A DNA stretch of 64,000 nt. It comes from Streptomyces sp. NBC_01723 (GTDB taxonomy: Bacteria > Actinomycetota > Actinomycetes > Streptomycetales > Streptomycetaceae). Each line of letters opens with the position of its first letter. The stretch's first letter is position 1. Both the position numbers and the translations under genes were made by a program. Where the stretch lies: contig NZ_CP109171.1 in the NCBI RefSeq assembly GCF_036246005.1, positions 3,708,001 through 3,772,000 of the forward strand, in the 5' to 3' direction. Of this stretch, positions 36,028 through 45,352 are shown piece by piece. Under the pieces are notes generated by a model that searched no databases, was not told where the DNA came from, and was given only the letters and a program-made list of their open reading frames with translations.

Positions 36028-36509
36028 GCCAGGTCCTCCCACGCGCCCGCTTACGCCGGAAGATCCGGCGTAGGACCACCGTCTGCCCGTGATCGGTGAC
36101 AGCACATCGTCCAGCAGGACCCGGTCACCTTCGCCCTGAGACGGGGGCGGCTCCGCCGCAGGACGGAGACGACCCCCACCTGCCTGCCGACAGGACCGGT
36201 CTCCTGTGCCACTGCTCTGCATCTGCTGCGGCGTATACCGTCCCGTCGGCTCGTGTTCCGCGGGTGAGCATTGGTGCGACAAGCCCTGTGCGTCAGCACA
36301 GAGTGGGAGAATGCTGGAGCACACAGCTATTCACGTGCACGACATCGCAGCCGGTGCCGCCTTTTCCACGACACCACGCTCGCTCCGCTGGGGTGCGTTC
36401 AAGCGGCCCCTCGGGCACTCCGGCCCGGGGCTGACGCGCTCCGGTCTCAGGAAACCCACGGGCTCAGCCCAGGGGCAGAGGGTCCAGGAGGTTCCCAGCG
36501 CATGAAAAT
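36028..36509. other. About 480 bp without a recognised gene
   Basis: This lies between the start of the aminopeptidase gene and the gpm terminator. A plus-strand frame at 36206-36505 gives a 99-residue Cys-containing sequence, but it has no ribosome site and no recognisable family. The stretch is slightly less G+C-rich and could hold the aminopeptidase promoter or decayed coding sequence. Confidence 0.4.
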
Positions 36510-36544
36510 GCCCCTGACCCGCGCTAACCGCGCAGGTCAAGGGC
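36510..36544 (-). terminator. gpm terminator
   Basis: An interrupted stem pairs GCCC-CTGACC with GGTCA-GGGC and an inner GCGC/GCGC (one mismatch), just beyond the gpm stop on the minus strand. Confidence 0.6.
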
Positions 36545-36557
36545 GTGATCACGTGCT

Positions 36558-37319
36558 CTACTTCTTCTTCCCCTGGTTCTTGACCGCCTCGATCGCAGCC
36601 GCGGCCGCGTCCGGGTCCAGGTACGTCCCGCCCGGGTTCAGCGGCTTGAACTCGGCGTCGAGTTCGTAGGACAGCGGGATGCCCGTCGGGATGTTCAGGC
36701 CCGCGATGTCGGCGTCGGAGATGCCGTCGAGGTGCTTGACGAGGGCGCGCAGCGAGTTGCCGTGGGCGGCGACCAGGACCGTGCGGCCGGTGAGGAGGTC
36801 GGGGACGATCGCGTCGAACCAGTACGGGAGCATGCGGGCGACGACGTCCTTCAGGCACTCCGTCTGCGGGCGCAGCTCCGGCGGGAGGGTCGCGTAGCGG
36901 GCGTCGTCGAACTGGGAGTACTCGGCGTCGCGGTCCAGCGGGGGCGGCGGGGTGTCGTAGGAGCGGCGCCACAGCATGAACTGCTCCTCGCCGAACTCCG
37001 CGAGGGTCTGCGCCTTGTCCTTGCCCTGGAGGGCGCCGTAGTGGCGCTCGTTCAGGCGCCAGTGGCGGTGGACCGGGATCCAGTGGCGGTCGGCGGCCTC
37101 CAGCGCGAGCTGGGCCGTGCGGATCGCGCGCTTCTGGACGGACGTGTGCAGCACGTCGGGCAGCAGGCCGGCGTCCTTGAGCAGCTCGCCGCCGCGCGTC
37201 GCCTCCTTCTCGCCCTTCGGGGTGAGGTTGACGTCCACCCAGCCGGTGAACAGGTTCTTCTCGTTCCACTCGCTCTCGCCGTGGCGGAGGAGGATCAGCT
37301 TGTACGGTGCGTCGGCCAT
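36558..37319 (-). CDS. gpmA: 2,3-bisphosphoglycerate-dependent phosphoglycerate mutase
   Basis: A protein of 253 residues interconverting 3- and 2-phosphoglycerate in glycolysis. The catalytic RHG motif [20 protein letters not shown], the acid in [15 protein letters not shown] and the second His in [20 protein letters not shown] are intact. Length is typical of dPGM. A Lys-rich end (NQGKKK) is seen. It stands alone on the minus strand with an MFS gene divergent at 37472. Confidence 0.96.
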   Translation of the reverse strand: MADAPYKLILLRHGESEWNEKNLFTGWVDVNLTPKGEKEATRGGELLKDAGLLPDVLHTSVQKRAIRTAQLALEAADRHWIPVHRHWRLNERHYGALQGKDKAQTLAEFGEEQFMLWRRSYDTPPPPLDRDAEYSQFDDARYATLPPELRPQTECLKDVVARMLPYWFDAIVPDLLTGRTVLVAAHGNSLRALVKHLDGISDADIAGLNIPTGIPLSYELDAEFKPLNPGGTYLDPDAAAAAIEAVKNQGKKK

Positions 37320-37471
37320 GGCTCCGAGCGTAATCGAACCCTCCGGCCACCCGCGCGGGGCGCCCGGTGGGCGGACGGTTGACGGGAAGTGTTAATCCGG
37401 TGGCCTCCGGCGACCCCGAGTTCGTAAGTTGTGCGTGCCGCTCCAGCCGCTTACACATCCACGGGGGTCCC

Positions 37472-38755
37472 ATGTCCGTCGCCGGTCTCAGACGTGCCGC
37501 ACGGGAGACCGTCTCCGGGCTCCCCCGCGAGTTCTGGTGGCTGTGGACCAGCACCCTGGTCAACCGGCTCGGTGCCTTCGTCGCCACCTTCATGGCGCTG
37601 TACCTGACCATCGACCGCGGCTACTCCGCCTCGTACGCCGGTCTGGTCGCCGCCCTGCACGGGCTCGGCGGGGTCGTGTCCTCGGTGGGCGCCGGGGTGA
37701 TGACCGACCGGCTCGGGCGGCGGCCCACGCTGCTGGTCGCGCAGACCTCGACCGCCCTGTCCGTCGCCGCGCTCGGCTTCGTGCACCACCCCGTCGCCAT
37801 CGCCGCCGTCGCGTTCGTGGTCGGCATGGCCAGCAACGCCTCCCGGCCCGCCGTGCAGGCGATGATGGCGGACATCGTGCGGCCCGAGGACCGTATCCGG
37901 GCCTTCTCGCTCAACTACTGGGCGATCAACCTCGGCTTCGCGATCTCCTCGATGGCGGCCGGGTTCATCGCCGAGGTCAGCTATCTCGCCGGATTCATGA
38001 TCGAGGCGGGGATGACCCTCGTCTGCGCCGTCCTCGTCTTCGTGAAGCTGCCCGAGTCACGGCCGCAGCCGCAGGGCGGCACCGACGCCGCCGGCAAGGA
38101 CGCGGCCGTCTCGCTCGGGACCGTGCTGCGCGACGGGCGGTACATGAGCGTCGTCGGGCTGTCGTTCCTCGTCGCCGTGATCTTCCAGCAGGGGTACCTG
38201 GGGCTGCCGATCGCCATGGGCGAGGCCGGGTTCACGCCCGCGGACTTCGGCATGGCCATCGCCGTCAACGGCGTCCTGATCGTCGTACTCCAGATTCCCG
38301 TCACCCGGTTCATCGAGCACCGTGATCCGCGACTGCTGCTCGTCGCCTCGTCCCTGCTGGCCGGGTACGGCTTCGGGCTCACCGCCTTCGCCGGGTCGGT
38401 CGGCGTCTTCGCGCTCACCGTGTGCGTGTGGACGCTCGCCGAGATCGTCAACGCGCCGACGCAGACCGGGCTCGTCGTCCGCCTCTCCCCGGTGCACGGG
38501 CGCGGCCGCTACCAGGGCATGTACACCATGTCCTGGGCCGTCGCCTCGCTCGTCGCCCCGCTGATGTCCGGTTTCGTCATCGACCGCTGGGGCGCCGAGT
38601 GGCTGTGGGGCATCTGCGCCGTCGTCGGCACGGTGGCGGCGGCCGGGTACTGGGCGCTGATGCGGGGGCTGCCGACGGAGGAGGCGGAGGTGGCCGCGGC
38701 CACGGCCGGAACGCCTTCGCCCGCGAAGTCCGAGACCGAGGTCAGCACCGCCTGA
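37472..38755 (+). CDS. MFS transporter
   Basis: A protein of 427 residues with about 12 membrane helices. The loop 2-3 signature GAGVMTDRLGRRPTLLVAQT is present, and a central charged loop (PESRPQPQGGTDAAGKDAAV) divides two six-helix halves. It resembles drug/proton antiporters of the MdtH/YceL type; no substrate can be given. Start ATG 37472 has GGGGGT upstream. The Glu-rich tail is cytoplasmic. Confidence 0.88.
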   Translation: MSVAGLRRAARETVSGLPREFWWLWTSTLVNRLGAFVATFMALYLTIDRGYSASYAGLVAALHGLGGVVSSVGAGVMTDRLGRRPTLLVAQTSTALSVAALGFVHHPVAIAAVAFVVGMASNASRPAVQAMMADIVRPEDRIRAFSLNYWAINLGFAISSMAAGFIAEVSYLAGFMIEAGMTLVCAVLVFVKLPESRPQPQGGTDAAGKDAAVSLGTVLRDGRYMSVVGLSFLVAVIFQQGYLGLPIAMGEAGFTPADFGMAIAVNGVLIVVLQIPVTRFIEHRDPRLLLVASSLLAGYGFGLTAFAGSVGVFALTVCVWTLAEIVNAPTQTGLVVRLSPVHGRGRYQGMYTMSWAVASLVAPLMSGFVIDRWGAEWLWGICAVVGTVAAAGYWALMRGLPTEEAEVAAATAGTPSPAKSETEVSTA

Positions 38756-38786
38756 CCCGGCACCGGGCGCCCCACCCGCCCTGCCC

Positions 38787-39245
38787 TCACGGATGCATCC
38801 GCGTCCCCTTCAGCACCTTGTCCACCGCGTTCTTCGGCCCGTACACCGCGAGCCCCACCAGGTCCAGCTCCGCCGTGGGCACGGCCCGTACCGCCGCGCG
38901 GTTGTCGCGGTCGTTGCCCGTGGCGAAGAGGTCGGACGTGAAGAGCGCGCGGGGCAGGGCGCGCGACAGCACGCGCGCGTGGGCGTTCGTCAGCGTCTCC
39001 TTCGTGCCCTCGAAGACCAGCACCGGCTGACGGAACATCGGCAGGTAGCCGACGGCGTCCGCGTCCTCGTACGGCTCCCCGATCACCTCGGGGAACTCCT
39101 TGGCCAGGCCGCTGACCAGGAAGGCCGTGACGTTCAGGCGCTGCCACGTCTCCAGGTCCTCGCGGAGCAGGACGGCGATCTTGGTGTCGAAGCGGACGGG
39201 GGTCTCGGCCTCGGGAGCCTCAGGGGCTGCATCGTGCGTGCTCAT
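38787..39245 (-). CDS. DUF2000-family protein
   Basis: A protein of 152 residues. The core matches DUF2000: KIAVLLREDLETWQRLNVTA followed by FLVSGLAKEFPEVIGEPYED, and a C-terminal AELDLVGLAVYGPKNAVDKV. The fold is peptidyl-tRNA-hydrolase-like in this family, but its activity is unknown. Divergent, 49 bp apart, from an AraC-type regulator, which often accompanies DUF2000 genes; regulation by it is likely. Confidence 0.85.
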   Translation of the reverse strand: MSTHDAAPEAPEAETPVRFDTKIAVLLREDLETWQRLNVTAFLVSGLAKEFPEVIGEPYEDADAVGYLPMFRQPVLVFEGTKETLTNAHARVLSRALPRALFTSDLFATGNDRDNRAAVRAVPTAELDLVGLAVYGPKNAVDKVLKGTRMHP

Positions 39246-39282
39246 ACGATGAGACTGCCGACCCGCACCCCGCCGGGTCTTG

Positions 39283-39288
39283 TACGTT
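39283..39288 (+). promoter_or_regulatory. -10 element of a leaderless promoter
   Basis: TACGTT ends 6 bases before ATG 39295 and no ribosome site is present, consistent with a leaderless mRNA for the AraC-type gene. Confidence 0.45.
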
Positions 39289-39294
39289 TTTTGC

Positions 39295-40107
39295 ATGGAC
39301 GGCCGGCGGAACGACCAGCGGAGCGTGTCCGCCTGGCGACCCCGCGTCCCGGGCGTCGTCGAGGTCTTCCACGCCCACTACACCGAGTACGCCTACCCGA
39401 TGCACGTGCACGACGCGTGGACGCTGCTGATCGTCGACGACGGCGCCGTACGGTACGACCTGGACCGGCACGAGCACGGCACCCCGCACGACACGGTGTC
39501 GCTGCTGCCGCCGCACGTGCCGCACAACGGCTCCCCCGCGACGCCGGACGGCTTCCGCAAGCGGGTCCTGTACCTGGACGCCTCCCGGCTGGGCGACGAG
39601 CTGATCGGGCCGGCCGTCGACGCCCCGGACCTGCGTGATCCGCTGCTGCGCCGCCGGGTCGGGCAGCTGCACACCGCGCTCGCCCTGCCCGGTGACGAGC
39701 TGGAGGCGGAGAGCCGGCTGACGTTCGTCGGCGAGCGGCTGCGGTCCCACCTGGTGCCCCGGCACGAGGCGGGCGTGGGGCGCCGGGACCCCGACCTCGC
39801 CCGGCGGCTGCGGGAGCTGCTGGACGAACGGGTCGTCGAGGGCATCGGCCTGGCGGAGGCGGCCGCGCTGGTGCCGGCCCATCCGGCCCACCTGGTACGG
39901 GCGTTCAGCGGCGCCTACGGCATCGCACCGCACCAGTACCTGATGTCCCGCCGGGTGGACCGGGCCCGGCGGCTGCTGCTGGCGGGACACGCCCCGGCGG
40001 ACGTGGCCGGCGTCACCGGTTTCTACGACCAGGCCCATCTGACCCGGTACTTCAAGCGTCTGGTGGGCGTCACTCCGGGCCGCTACCGCGGCAGCGGCGG
40101 CCGCTGA
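39295..40107 (+). CDS. AraC-family regulator
   Basis: A protein of 270 residues. N-terminal cupin sensor with metal-type His residues (HAHYTEYAYPMHVHDAWTLL, SLLPPHVPHNG) and C-terminal AraC domain (LAEAAALVPAHPAHLVRAFS, VAGVTGFYDQAHLTRYFKRL, VGVTPGRYR). ATG 39295 is preferred to TTG 39280, which lies within the probable -10 region. Divergent from the DUF2000 gene. Proteins of this layout usually activate a neighbouring exporter or enzyme. Confidence 0.88.
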   Translation: MDGRRNDQRSVSAWRPRVPGVVEVFHAHYTEYAYPMHVHDAWTLLIVDDGAVRYDLDRHEHGTPHDTVSLLPPHVPHNGSPATPDGFRKRVLYLDASRLGDELIGPAVDAPDLRDPLLRRRVGQLHTALALPGDELEAESRLTFVGERLRSHLVPRHEAGVGRRDPDLARRLRELLDERVVEGIGLAEAAALVPAHPAHLVRAFSGAYGIAPHQYLMSRRVDRARRLLLAGHAPADVAGVTGFYDQAHLTRYFKRLVGVTPGRYRGSGGR

Positions 40108-40128
40108 CCGGCGGCGCGGCCACCGGTG

Positions 40129-40632
40129 TCAGTCGCTGCCGCGCTCGATCAGGTGCTGGAACGCCTCCAGGTTCCGCGTCGACTCCCCGCGCGCGGTGCG
40201 CCACTCGTACTCCTTGCGGATGGCGGACGCGAAGCCCAGCTCCAGCAGGGTGTTGAAGGCGCCGTCGGCGGCCTCCAGGACCTGTCCGAGGAGCCGGTCG
40301 ATCTCGTCGGCGGTGACGGCGGCCAGGGGGAGTTTCGCGGTGACGTAGACGTCGCCGAGGCGGTCGACGGCGTAACCGACGCCGTAGAGCTTGAGGTTGC
40401 GCTCCAGCAGCCAGCGGTGGACGGCCGGTTCGTTCTCGTCGGGGTGGCGGATGACGAACGCGTTGAGGGAGAGCGAGTGGCGGCCCAGGAGGAGGGAGAC
40501 GGTCGTCGACAGCTTGCGGGTGCCGGGGAGTTTGACGACGTAGTTGCCGGGTTCCGGGCTCTCCCATTCGACGTCGGCGTCCTTGAGCGCCTCCTCGATC
40601 ACCTCTGCCGTCGTCCCGCGCGCGTCAGCCAT
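40129..40632 (-). CDS. YbjN-domain protein
   Basis: A protein of 167 residues of the YbjN (bacterial sensory transduction regulator-like) family: [60 protein letters not shown] and [20 protein letters not shown]. The fold is type III secretion chaperone-like. It overlaps the end of mshA by 8 bp and is thus in its operon; this mshA-YbjN pair is conserved in Streptomyces, but the link to mycothiol is not explained. Confidence 0.88.
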   Translation of the reverse strand: MADARGTTAEVIEEALKDADVEWESPEPGNYVVKLPGTRKLSTTVSLLLGRHSLSLNAFVIRHPDENEPAVHRWLLERNLKLYGVGYAVDRLGDVYVTAKLPLAAVTADEIDRLLGQVLEAADGAFNTLLELGFASAIRKEYEWRTARGESTRNLEAFQHLIERGSD

Positions 40633-41998
40633 GGTGCGAGCGTACGCGACGGCGGTGGGCCTGGATGGCGGCCGTGTAGACGTCGGCCGTGGCGGCGGCG
40701 GCACTGCCCCAGCCGAAGGACTGGGCGTGCCGGGCGGCGGCGTCGCCCATCCTCGGCGTCAGCTCCGGGTTGTCGGCGAAGTCGCCCAGCACGCGCGCGT
40801 ACGCGGCGGGGTCGTGGCCCTGCACGAGACGGCCGGTGATCCCGTCCCGCACGGCGACCGGCAGGCCGCCGACCGCCGCGGCGAGCACCGGCGTGCCGGC
40901 CGCCTGGGCCTCTATGGCGACCAGACCGAAGGACTCGCTGTACGACGGCATGACCAGCACGGACGCGGCCCGGAACCAGTCGGCGAGCTGCTCCTGCCCG
41001 ACGGGCGGCCGGAAGCGCACGACGTCGGCGATGCCGAGCCGCGCGGCGAGCTTCTGCAGGCCCTCCGGCTTGGCGAGGCCACTGCCGCTGGGGCCGCCGA
41101 CGACCGGGACGACGATGCGGGAGCGCAGCTCGGGGCGTTCGTCGAGGAGTACGGCGACGGCGCGCAGCAGTACGTCCGGTGCCTTGAGGGGCTGTATGCG
41201 GCCCGCGAAGAGCGGGATCAGCGCGTCCTGGGGCAGGCCGAGGCGGGCGCGGGCGGCGGCGCGGGCGTTGCCGCTGCGGTCCGGTCCGGGGACGGCGCCC
41301 TTGGGGAAGGGGCGGAAGCGGTCGAGGTTCACGCCGGGGTGGACGACGGCGACCTTGGCGGGGTCCGCGGCGTAGTGGCGGACGAGTTCGTCGGCCTCCT
41401 CCGCGGTGTTGGCGATGAGGCGGTCGGAGGCGGAGACGATCTGGGTCTCGCCGATGACGCGGGCGGCCGGTTCGGGGGTGTCGCCGTCGGCCAGGTTGGC
41501 GTTCTTGACCTTGGCCATGGTGTGCATGGCGTGCACGAGGGGGGCGCCCCAGCGCTGGGCGGCGAGCCAGCCGACGTGGCCGGAGAGCCAGTAGTGGGAG
41601 TGGACCAGGTCGTAGTGGCCGGGGCGGTGTCCGGCCCACGCCTGCATGACGCCGTGGGTGAAGGCGCAGAGCTGGGCGGGCAGTTCCTCCTTGGCCAGTC
41701 CCTCGTAGGGGCCCGCGTCGACGTGCCGGACGAGGACGCCGGGGGCGAGCTGGACGGACGGCGGGAGTCCCCCGGCCGTCGCGCGCGTGAAGATCTCGAC
41801 CTCGATGTTGATCGCGGCGAGGCGCTGAGCCAGCTCCACGATGTACACGTTCATGCCGCCGGCGTCGCCGGTGCCGGGCTGGTGGAGCGGTGAGGTGTGC
41901 ACGGAGAGCATGGCGACGCGGCGGGGCCTGCGCAGCAGCCGGAGCCGCGGGGAGGCCGCCGGTGAGCGACGCCCGAGCATGCTGACGTACTGGCTCAC
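40625..41998 (-). CDS. mshA: MshA, D-inositol-3-phosphate glycosyltransferase (mycothiol synthesis)
   Basis: A protein of 457 residues of GT-B family GT4. It joins GlcNAc from UDP-GlcNAc to 1L-inositol-1-phosphate, the first step to mycothiol. [20 protein letters not shown] near the N-terminus is the diagnostic MshA loop; [38 protein letters not shown] and the donor-site [20 protein letters not shown] follow. GTG 41998 is chosen for its GAGGAGG site at 8 bases; an ATG in another frame sits between, and a longer in-frame N-terminus lacks support. Confidence 0.95.
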   Translation of the reverse strand: MSQYVSMLGRRSPAASPRLRLLRRPRRVAMLSVHTSPLHQPGTGDAGGMNVYIVELAQRLAAINIEVEIFTRATAGGLPPSVQLAPGVLVRHVDAGPYEGLAKEELPAQLCAFTHGVMQAWAGHRPGHYDLVHSHYWLSGHVGWLAAQRWGAPLVHAMHTMAKVKNANLADGDTPEPAARVIGETQIVSASDRLIANTAEEADELVRHYAADPAKVAVVHPGVNLDRFRPFPKGAVPGPDRSGNARAAARARLGLPQDALIPLFAGRIQPLKAPDVLLRAVAVLLDERPELRSRIVVPVVGGPSGSGLAKPEGLQKLAARLGIADVVRFRPPVGQEQLADWFRAASVLVMPSYSESFGLVAIEAQAAGTPVLAAAVGGLPVAVRDGITGRLVQGHDPAAYARVLGDFADNPELTPRMGDAAARHAQSFGWGSAAAATADVYTAAIQAHRRRVRSHHG

Positions 41999-42174
41999 GA
42001 GCCATTCCTCCTCGCTGCGGGCATGCCGGTCGGAGGACACGCGCCGCCCTCCAAGGGTGTGGAACACCGGACGGCCGTGCTCCATTTCCGGTTTCCCGAC
42101 CTTTGCCGAATCATTACCGGCTGTCGCTCAACCGTTCGAGCATCGGGCGCGTGCCACCCGGCACCCCCTGCGCC

Positions 42175-42696
42175 CTACGGGCGCAGCGCCCCGACCCCCC
42201 GCGCCCAGGCCGCCCCCAGGTCCGCGTCGGCCGGAAACCTGCCGTGGATCTCGAGTACCACCATCCCGTGGGCGAACGCCCAGAACGAGCGGGCCAGGTC
42301 CTGGTCCCCACCGCAGACCCGCATCAGCGGCGCCGCGGTCCGGTCCTCCAGGCCGGCCGGGAGGGACGCGCGGGGCAGCGGGCGTTCGGTCATCAGGCAG
42401 TACAGGTGGGGGTGGGCCAGCGCGTAGGCCCGGTACGCCTCCGCCAGCGCCGCCAACGAGCCGGGCTCCTTCGCCTCCGCGGCCTCCATGGCCTCGCCCG
42501 CCTCGGCGAGCGCCTGGACGATCAGCTCGGTCTCGACCGCCTCCTTGTCGGGGAAGTGCTTGTACAGGGAGGGGGCCTTGATGCCGAGGCGGTCGGCGAC
42601 GGCCCGCAGGGTGAGCGCGGCGGGCCCGGACTCCTCCAGGAGCGTGCGGGCGGCCGCGGCGATCTCCCGGGCCCGGGGGGACAGGCGGTCAGCCAC
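42175..42696 (-). CDS. TetR-family regulator
   Basis: A protein of 173 residues. The N-terminal helix-turn-helix reads LTLRAVADRLGIKAPSLYKH followed by FPDKEAVE; the C-terminal part resembles the TetR_C WHG-type ligand domain (FWAFAHGMVVLEIHGRFPAD). It overlaps by 8 bp and follows the DUF4260 gene in one operon whose promoter carries two matching palindromes, so it most likely represses itself and that gene. Confidence 0.9.
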   Translation of the reverse strand: MADRLSPRAREIAAAARTLLEESGPAALTLRAVADRLGIKAPSLYKHFPDKEAVETELIVQALAEAGEAMEAAEAKEPGSLAALAEAYRAYALAHPHLYCLMTERPLPRASLPAGLEDRTAAPLMRVCGGDQDLARSFWAFAHGMVVLEIHGRFPADADLGAAWARGVGALRP

Positions 42697-43126
42697 GCTG
42701 GTAGCCCTCCTTGGTGCGCAGTCCGTAACCGAAGGCGCGATCGTACGAGATGTGCGCGAGCCACCCGCACAGCGCCGCGAACGCGGGTGCCCAGGTCACC
42801 GGCGTCACGGCGTGGAGCACCATGAGCGCGAGCGGGATCAGGGCGCGGTGGGCGGCGTTGTAGTACGGCACCGCGCGGGGCGTCAGCCGCCCCTTCTCCA
42901 TGCGGGGCGCGTCGGACAGGCCGACGAGGAAGGTCAGGTCGGGCGCCAGGAAGAAGGCGAAGGCGAGCAGGCCCGCGACCCAGCCGTGGTCGACGGCCTC
43001 CAGGACGGCGAACGCCGACCAGAAGAGGGCGTTCAGCAGCCACGCGGTGCGGCTGACGACGGTGCGGGTGGTGACCGTGCGGGCGGTGACCGTGCGGGCG
43101 GTGCCTGCTGGTGCGACCGTGCTCAT
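42689..43126 (-). CDS. DUF4260-family membrane protein
   Basis: A protein of 145 residues with about four hydrophobic helices (WLLNALFWSAFAVLEAVDHG, VAGLLAFAFFLAPDLTFLVG, AHRALIPLALMVLHAVTPVT, FAALCGWLAHISYDRAFGYG). The family is of unknown role and commonly paired with TetR regulators. The N-terminus contains an ARTVT/ARTVT/TRTVV repeat created by a 15-bp DNA repeat, which may be recent slippage. First gene of a two-gene operon with tetR. Confidence 0.82.
   Translation of the reverse strand: MSTVAPAGTARTVTARTVTTRTVVSRTAWLLNALFWSAFAVLEAVDHGWVAGLLAFAFFLAPDLTFLVGLSDAPRMEKGRLTPRAVPYYNAAHRALIPLALMVLHAVTPVTWAPAFAALCGWLAHISYDRAFGYGLRTKEGYQRG
43062..43106. repeat. 15-bp tandem repeat, three copies, inside the DUF4260 gene
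   Basis: Units GTGCGGG(T/C)GGTGACC at 43062, 43077 and (diverged end) 43092. In frame, each adds five residues, so the copy number can vary without frameshift. Confidence 0.75.
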
Positions 43127-43150
43127 GGGTGCCTCCCGGGGAGCGAGTGA

Positions 43151-43198
43151 GCTAACGTCGTTAGCCCTATCTGGACAGTAAGGCTAACGCCGTTAGCC
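43151..43198. promoter_or_regulatory. Twin TetR operators
   Basis: Two palindromes of one sequence: GCTAACG-T-CGTTAGC at 43151-43165 and GGCTAACG-C-CGTTAGCC at 43182-43198, centres 32 bp (about three helical turns) apart, directly upstream of the DUF4260-tetR operon. The cognate is almost certainly the TetR at 42175. The divergent methyltransferase promoter is about 50 bp further. Confidence 0.85.
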
Positions 43199-43243
43199 AG
43201 TCAAGCCCCGACTGCCCGGAACCGCGCCCCCCGCCCGGCCGCA

Positions 43244-43249
43244 TACCCT
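43244..43249 (+). promoter_or_regulatory. -10 element of a leaderless promoter
   Basis: TACCCT ends 7 bases before ATG 43257 and no Shine-Dalgarno is seen. Confidence 0.5.
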
Positions 43250-43256
43250 CGTACGC

Positions 43257-44069
43257 ATGCCACCTCCCCGCGCCCCCCGCCCCCTGGGCACGGTCACGCG
43301 CGGGACCACGAACCCGAACCGCCTGCGCCGCATGGACCGTTGGATCACGGCCACGCACGGCGCCGAACTGCGCCGCGCCGCCGACCCCGTCGCCGTCGAC
43401 CTCGGCTACGGCGCCGCCCCCTGGACGGCCGTCGAGCTGCTGCGCCGCCTGCGCACCGTCGCCCCGCACGCGCGCGTGGTGGGCGTCGAGATCGACCCGG
43501 CCCGGGTCGCGGCGGCGGAACCGTACGCACGCGCGGGGCTCGTCTTCCGGCACGGCGGCTTCGAGGTGCCCGTCTCCCCGGCCCCGTCGCTGATCCGCGC
43601 GGCGAACGTGCTCCGCCAGTACGACGAGGACGAGGTCGCCGCCGTCTGGCGGCGGCTGTGCGCGCGGCTCGCGCCGGCGTCCGAGCACTCGCGCGGAGGG
43701 CTCCTGGTCGAGGGCACCTGCGACGAGATCGGGCGCCGGCACGTGTGGGTGGCGCTGGGTCCCGAGGGTCCGCGCACGGTCACCCTCGCGACCCGCCTCG
43801 GCTCCCTGGACCGCCCCTCCGACCTGGCCGAGCGGCTGCCGAAGGCGCTCATCCACCGCAACGTCCCCGGCGAGCCCGTGCACGCCTTCCTGCGCGACTT
43901 CGACCGCGCCTGGGCCGCCGCCGCGCCCTACGCCTCCTACGGCGCCCGCCAGCGCTGGATGCGCGCGGTGCGGGACCTGACGGCCGACTGGCCGGTGACG
44001 GACGGACCGGCGCGCTGGCGCCAGGGCGAAGTGACGGTGCGCTGGGAGGCGTTGGCGCCGCGCGGCTGA
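43257..44069 (+). CDS. SAM-dependent class I methyltransferase
   Basis: A protein of 270 residues. Rossmann motif I is AVDLGYGAAPWTAVELLRRL with motif II VVGVEIDPARVAAAEPYA; the catalytic NPPY is not seen, and SLIRAANVLRQYDEDEVAAV occupies motif IV, making it more like small-molecule or lipid methyltransferases than DNA or RNA N-methylases. A family-wide N-terminal RGTTNPNRLRRMDRWI is present. Divergent from the tetR operon. Substrate unknown. Confidence 0.82.
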   Translation: MPPPRAPRPLGTVTRGTTNPNRLRRMDRWITATHGAELRRAADPVAVDLGYGAAPWTAVELLRRLRTVAPHARVVGVEIDPARVAAAEPYARAGLVFRHGGFEVPVSPAPSLIRAANVLRQYDEDEVAAVWRRLCARLAPASEHSRGGLLVEGTCDEIGRRHVWVALGPEGPRTVTLATRLGSLDRPSDLAERLPKALIHRNVPGEPVHAFLRDFDRAWAAAAPYASYGARQRWMRAVRDLTADWPVTDGPARWRQGEVTVRWEALAPRG

Positions 44070-44248
44070 ACCCGCCGGGCGGGAACGATCTCCGTGCGGC
44101 GTTCGTCACACACCGAGGGGAATCGTCGTACGGCGCGGCAGAAGAGGGGAAGCAGGAGGGAAGCGCGGCCTCTGTCGCTTTCCGCGCCGGCATGGCACGA
44201 TCCCCCGAGCGCTATGTTACTGACGGTTAACCAGCTTGGGGGCGACGG

Positions 44249-45352
44249 ATGCGTACGGGGAAGCATGGCTTGATGACCGCTGCCGTGACCGTGGTCTGCG
44301 CGGTCACCGTGCTCGCGGCGCCGGGCACCGCGTTCGCGGACCCCGGCCCCGCACCGTCACGGGGCGCGCCCAGCGCCTCCCCCGCCCCGGGCCCCGGGCG
44401 CGCCAAGGACCTGGAGGCCGTGCGCAAGAAGCTCGACTCCCTCTACCGCGCGGCCGCCCTGGCCACGGACGAGTACAACGCCGCCGAGGAGAAGGCCGAG
44501 AAGCAGAACGCCGAGATCGTCGAGCTGGCCAAGAAGATCGTCAAGGGCCAGGAGAAGCTGGACCGCCTCAAGGACCGCGCCGGCGCCGCGGCCCGCGCCC
44601 AGTACCGCACCGGCGGCCTGCCCGACGAGGCCAAGCTGATGCTCAGCGAAGACCCGAGCGCCTTCCTGGACGGCAGCGGCCGGGTGCTCCAGGGCCAGCG
44701 GGCGACCAAGGGCCTGCTCGGCGAGTTGTCCCGCGCGCAGGAGGACCTGAAGACCTACGCGGCGGACGCCTCCGCCCGCTTCAAGAAGCTGGAGGCGAAC
44801 CGCAAGGCCAAGGCCACCGCTCAGAAGAAGATCGAGAAGCAGATCGCGGCGGCCGAGAAGCTGGAGTCCGAGCTGGCCAAGGAGGAGAAGGAGCGCCTCG
44901 CCAAGCTGGAGCGGGAGGCCCAGGCCAAGGCCCAGACCGCGTGGCTCGACTCCGGCATCCTCAAGGACCTCGACCGCGAGTCGACCGAGCGGGGCCGCAA
45001 GGCGGTCGAATACGCCACCGCCCAGATCGGCAAGCCGTACCAGTGGGGCGCCGAGGGGCCCAAGTCCTACGACTGCTCCGGCCTGACCTCCCAGGCCTGG
45101 ATCGCGGCCGGGCAGACGATCCCGCGCACCTCTCAGGAGCAGTGGAAGCAGCTGACGCGCGTCGACGTGGAGGACATGCGCCCCGGCGACCTGATCATCT
45201 ACTTCGACGACGCCAGCCACGTCGGCATGTACGTCGGCGACGGCTCCGTCGTACACGCCCCGCGTCCGGGGCGCTCGATCACGATCGCCGGAGCGGGCAC
45301 GATGCCGATCCTCGGGGTGGTCCGGCCGGACCCGGCGACACCGGATCAGTGA
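44249..45352 (+). CDS. Secreted NlpC/P60 peptidoglycan endopeptidase
   Basis: A protein of 367 residues. Signal peptide (residues 1-30, VTVVCAVTVLAAPGTAFA), a long Lys/Glu/Ala coiled coil (about 50-240) and a C-terminal NlpC/P60 domain with the Cys-His-His triad: YDCSGLTSQAWIAAG, HVGMYVGDGSVVHAP. It resembles RipA/CwlO-like D,L-endopeptidases whose coiled coil couples to regulators. A possible -10 (TATGTT, 44213-44218) lies upstream. The 180-bp leader was examined for the c-di-AMP riboswitch often seen at such genes, and none could be recognised. Confidence 0.93.
   Translation: MRTGKHGLMTAAVTVVCAVTVLAAPGTAFADPGPAPSRGAPSASPAPGPGRAKDLEAVRKKLDSLYRAAALATDEYNAAEEKAEKQNAEIVELAKKIVKGQEKLDRLKDRAGAAARAQYRTGGLPDEAKLMLSEDPSAFLDGSGRVLQGQRATKGLLGELSRAQEDLKTYAADASARFKKLEANRKAKATAQKKIEKQIAAAEKLESELAKEEKERLAKLEREAQAKAQTAWLDSGILKDLDRESTERGRKAVEYATAQIGKPYQWGAEGPKSYDCSGLTSQAWIAAGQTIPRTSQEQWKQLTRVDVEDMRPGDLIIYFDDASHVGMYVGDGSVVHAPRPGRSITIAGAGTMPILGVVRPDPATPDQ

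Noticed and set aside
36206..36505. 99-codon plus-strand ORF with Cys residues
   Set aside because: No start signal or recognisable domain; listed as unexplained non-coding stretch instead.
44070..44248. c-di-AMP (ydaO-type) riboswitch before the NlpC/P60 gene
   Set aside because: Such riboswitches precede many Streptomyces cell-wall hydrolase genes, but the conserved core could not be recognised in this leader. A covariance-model search would settle it.
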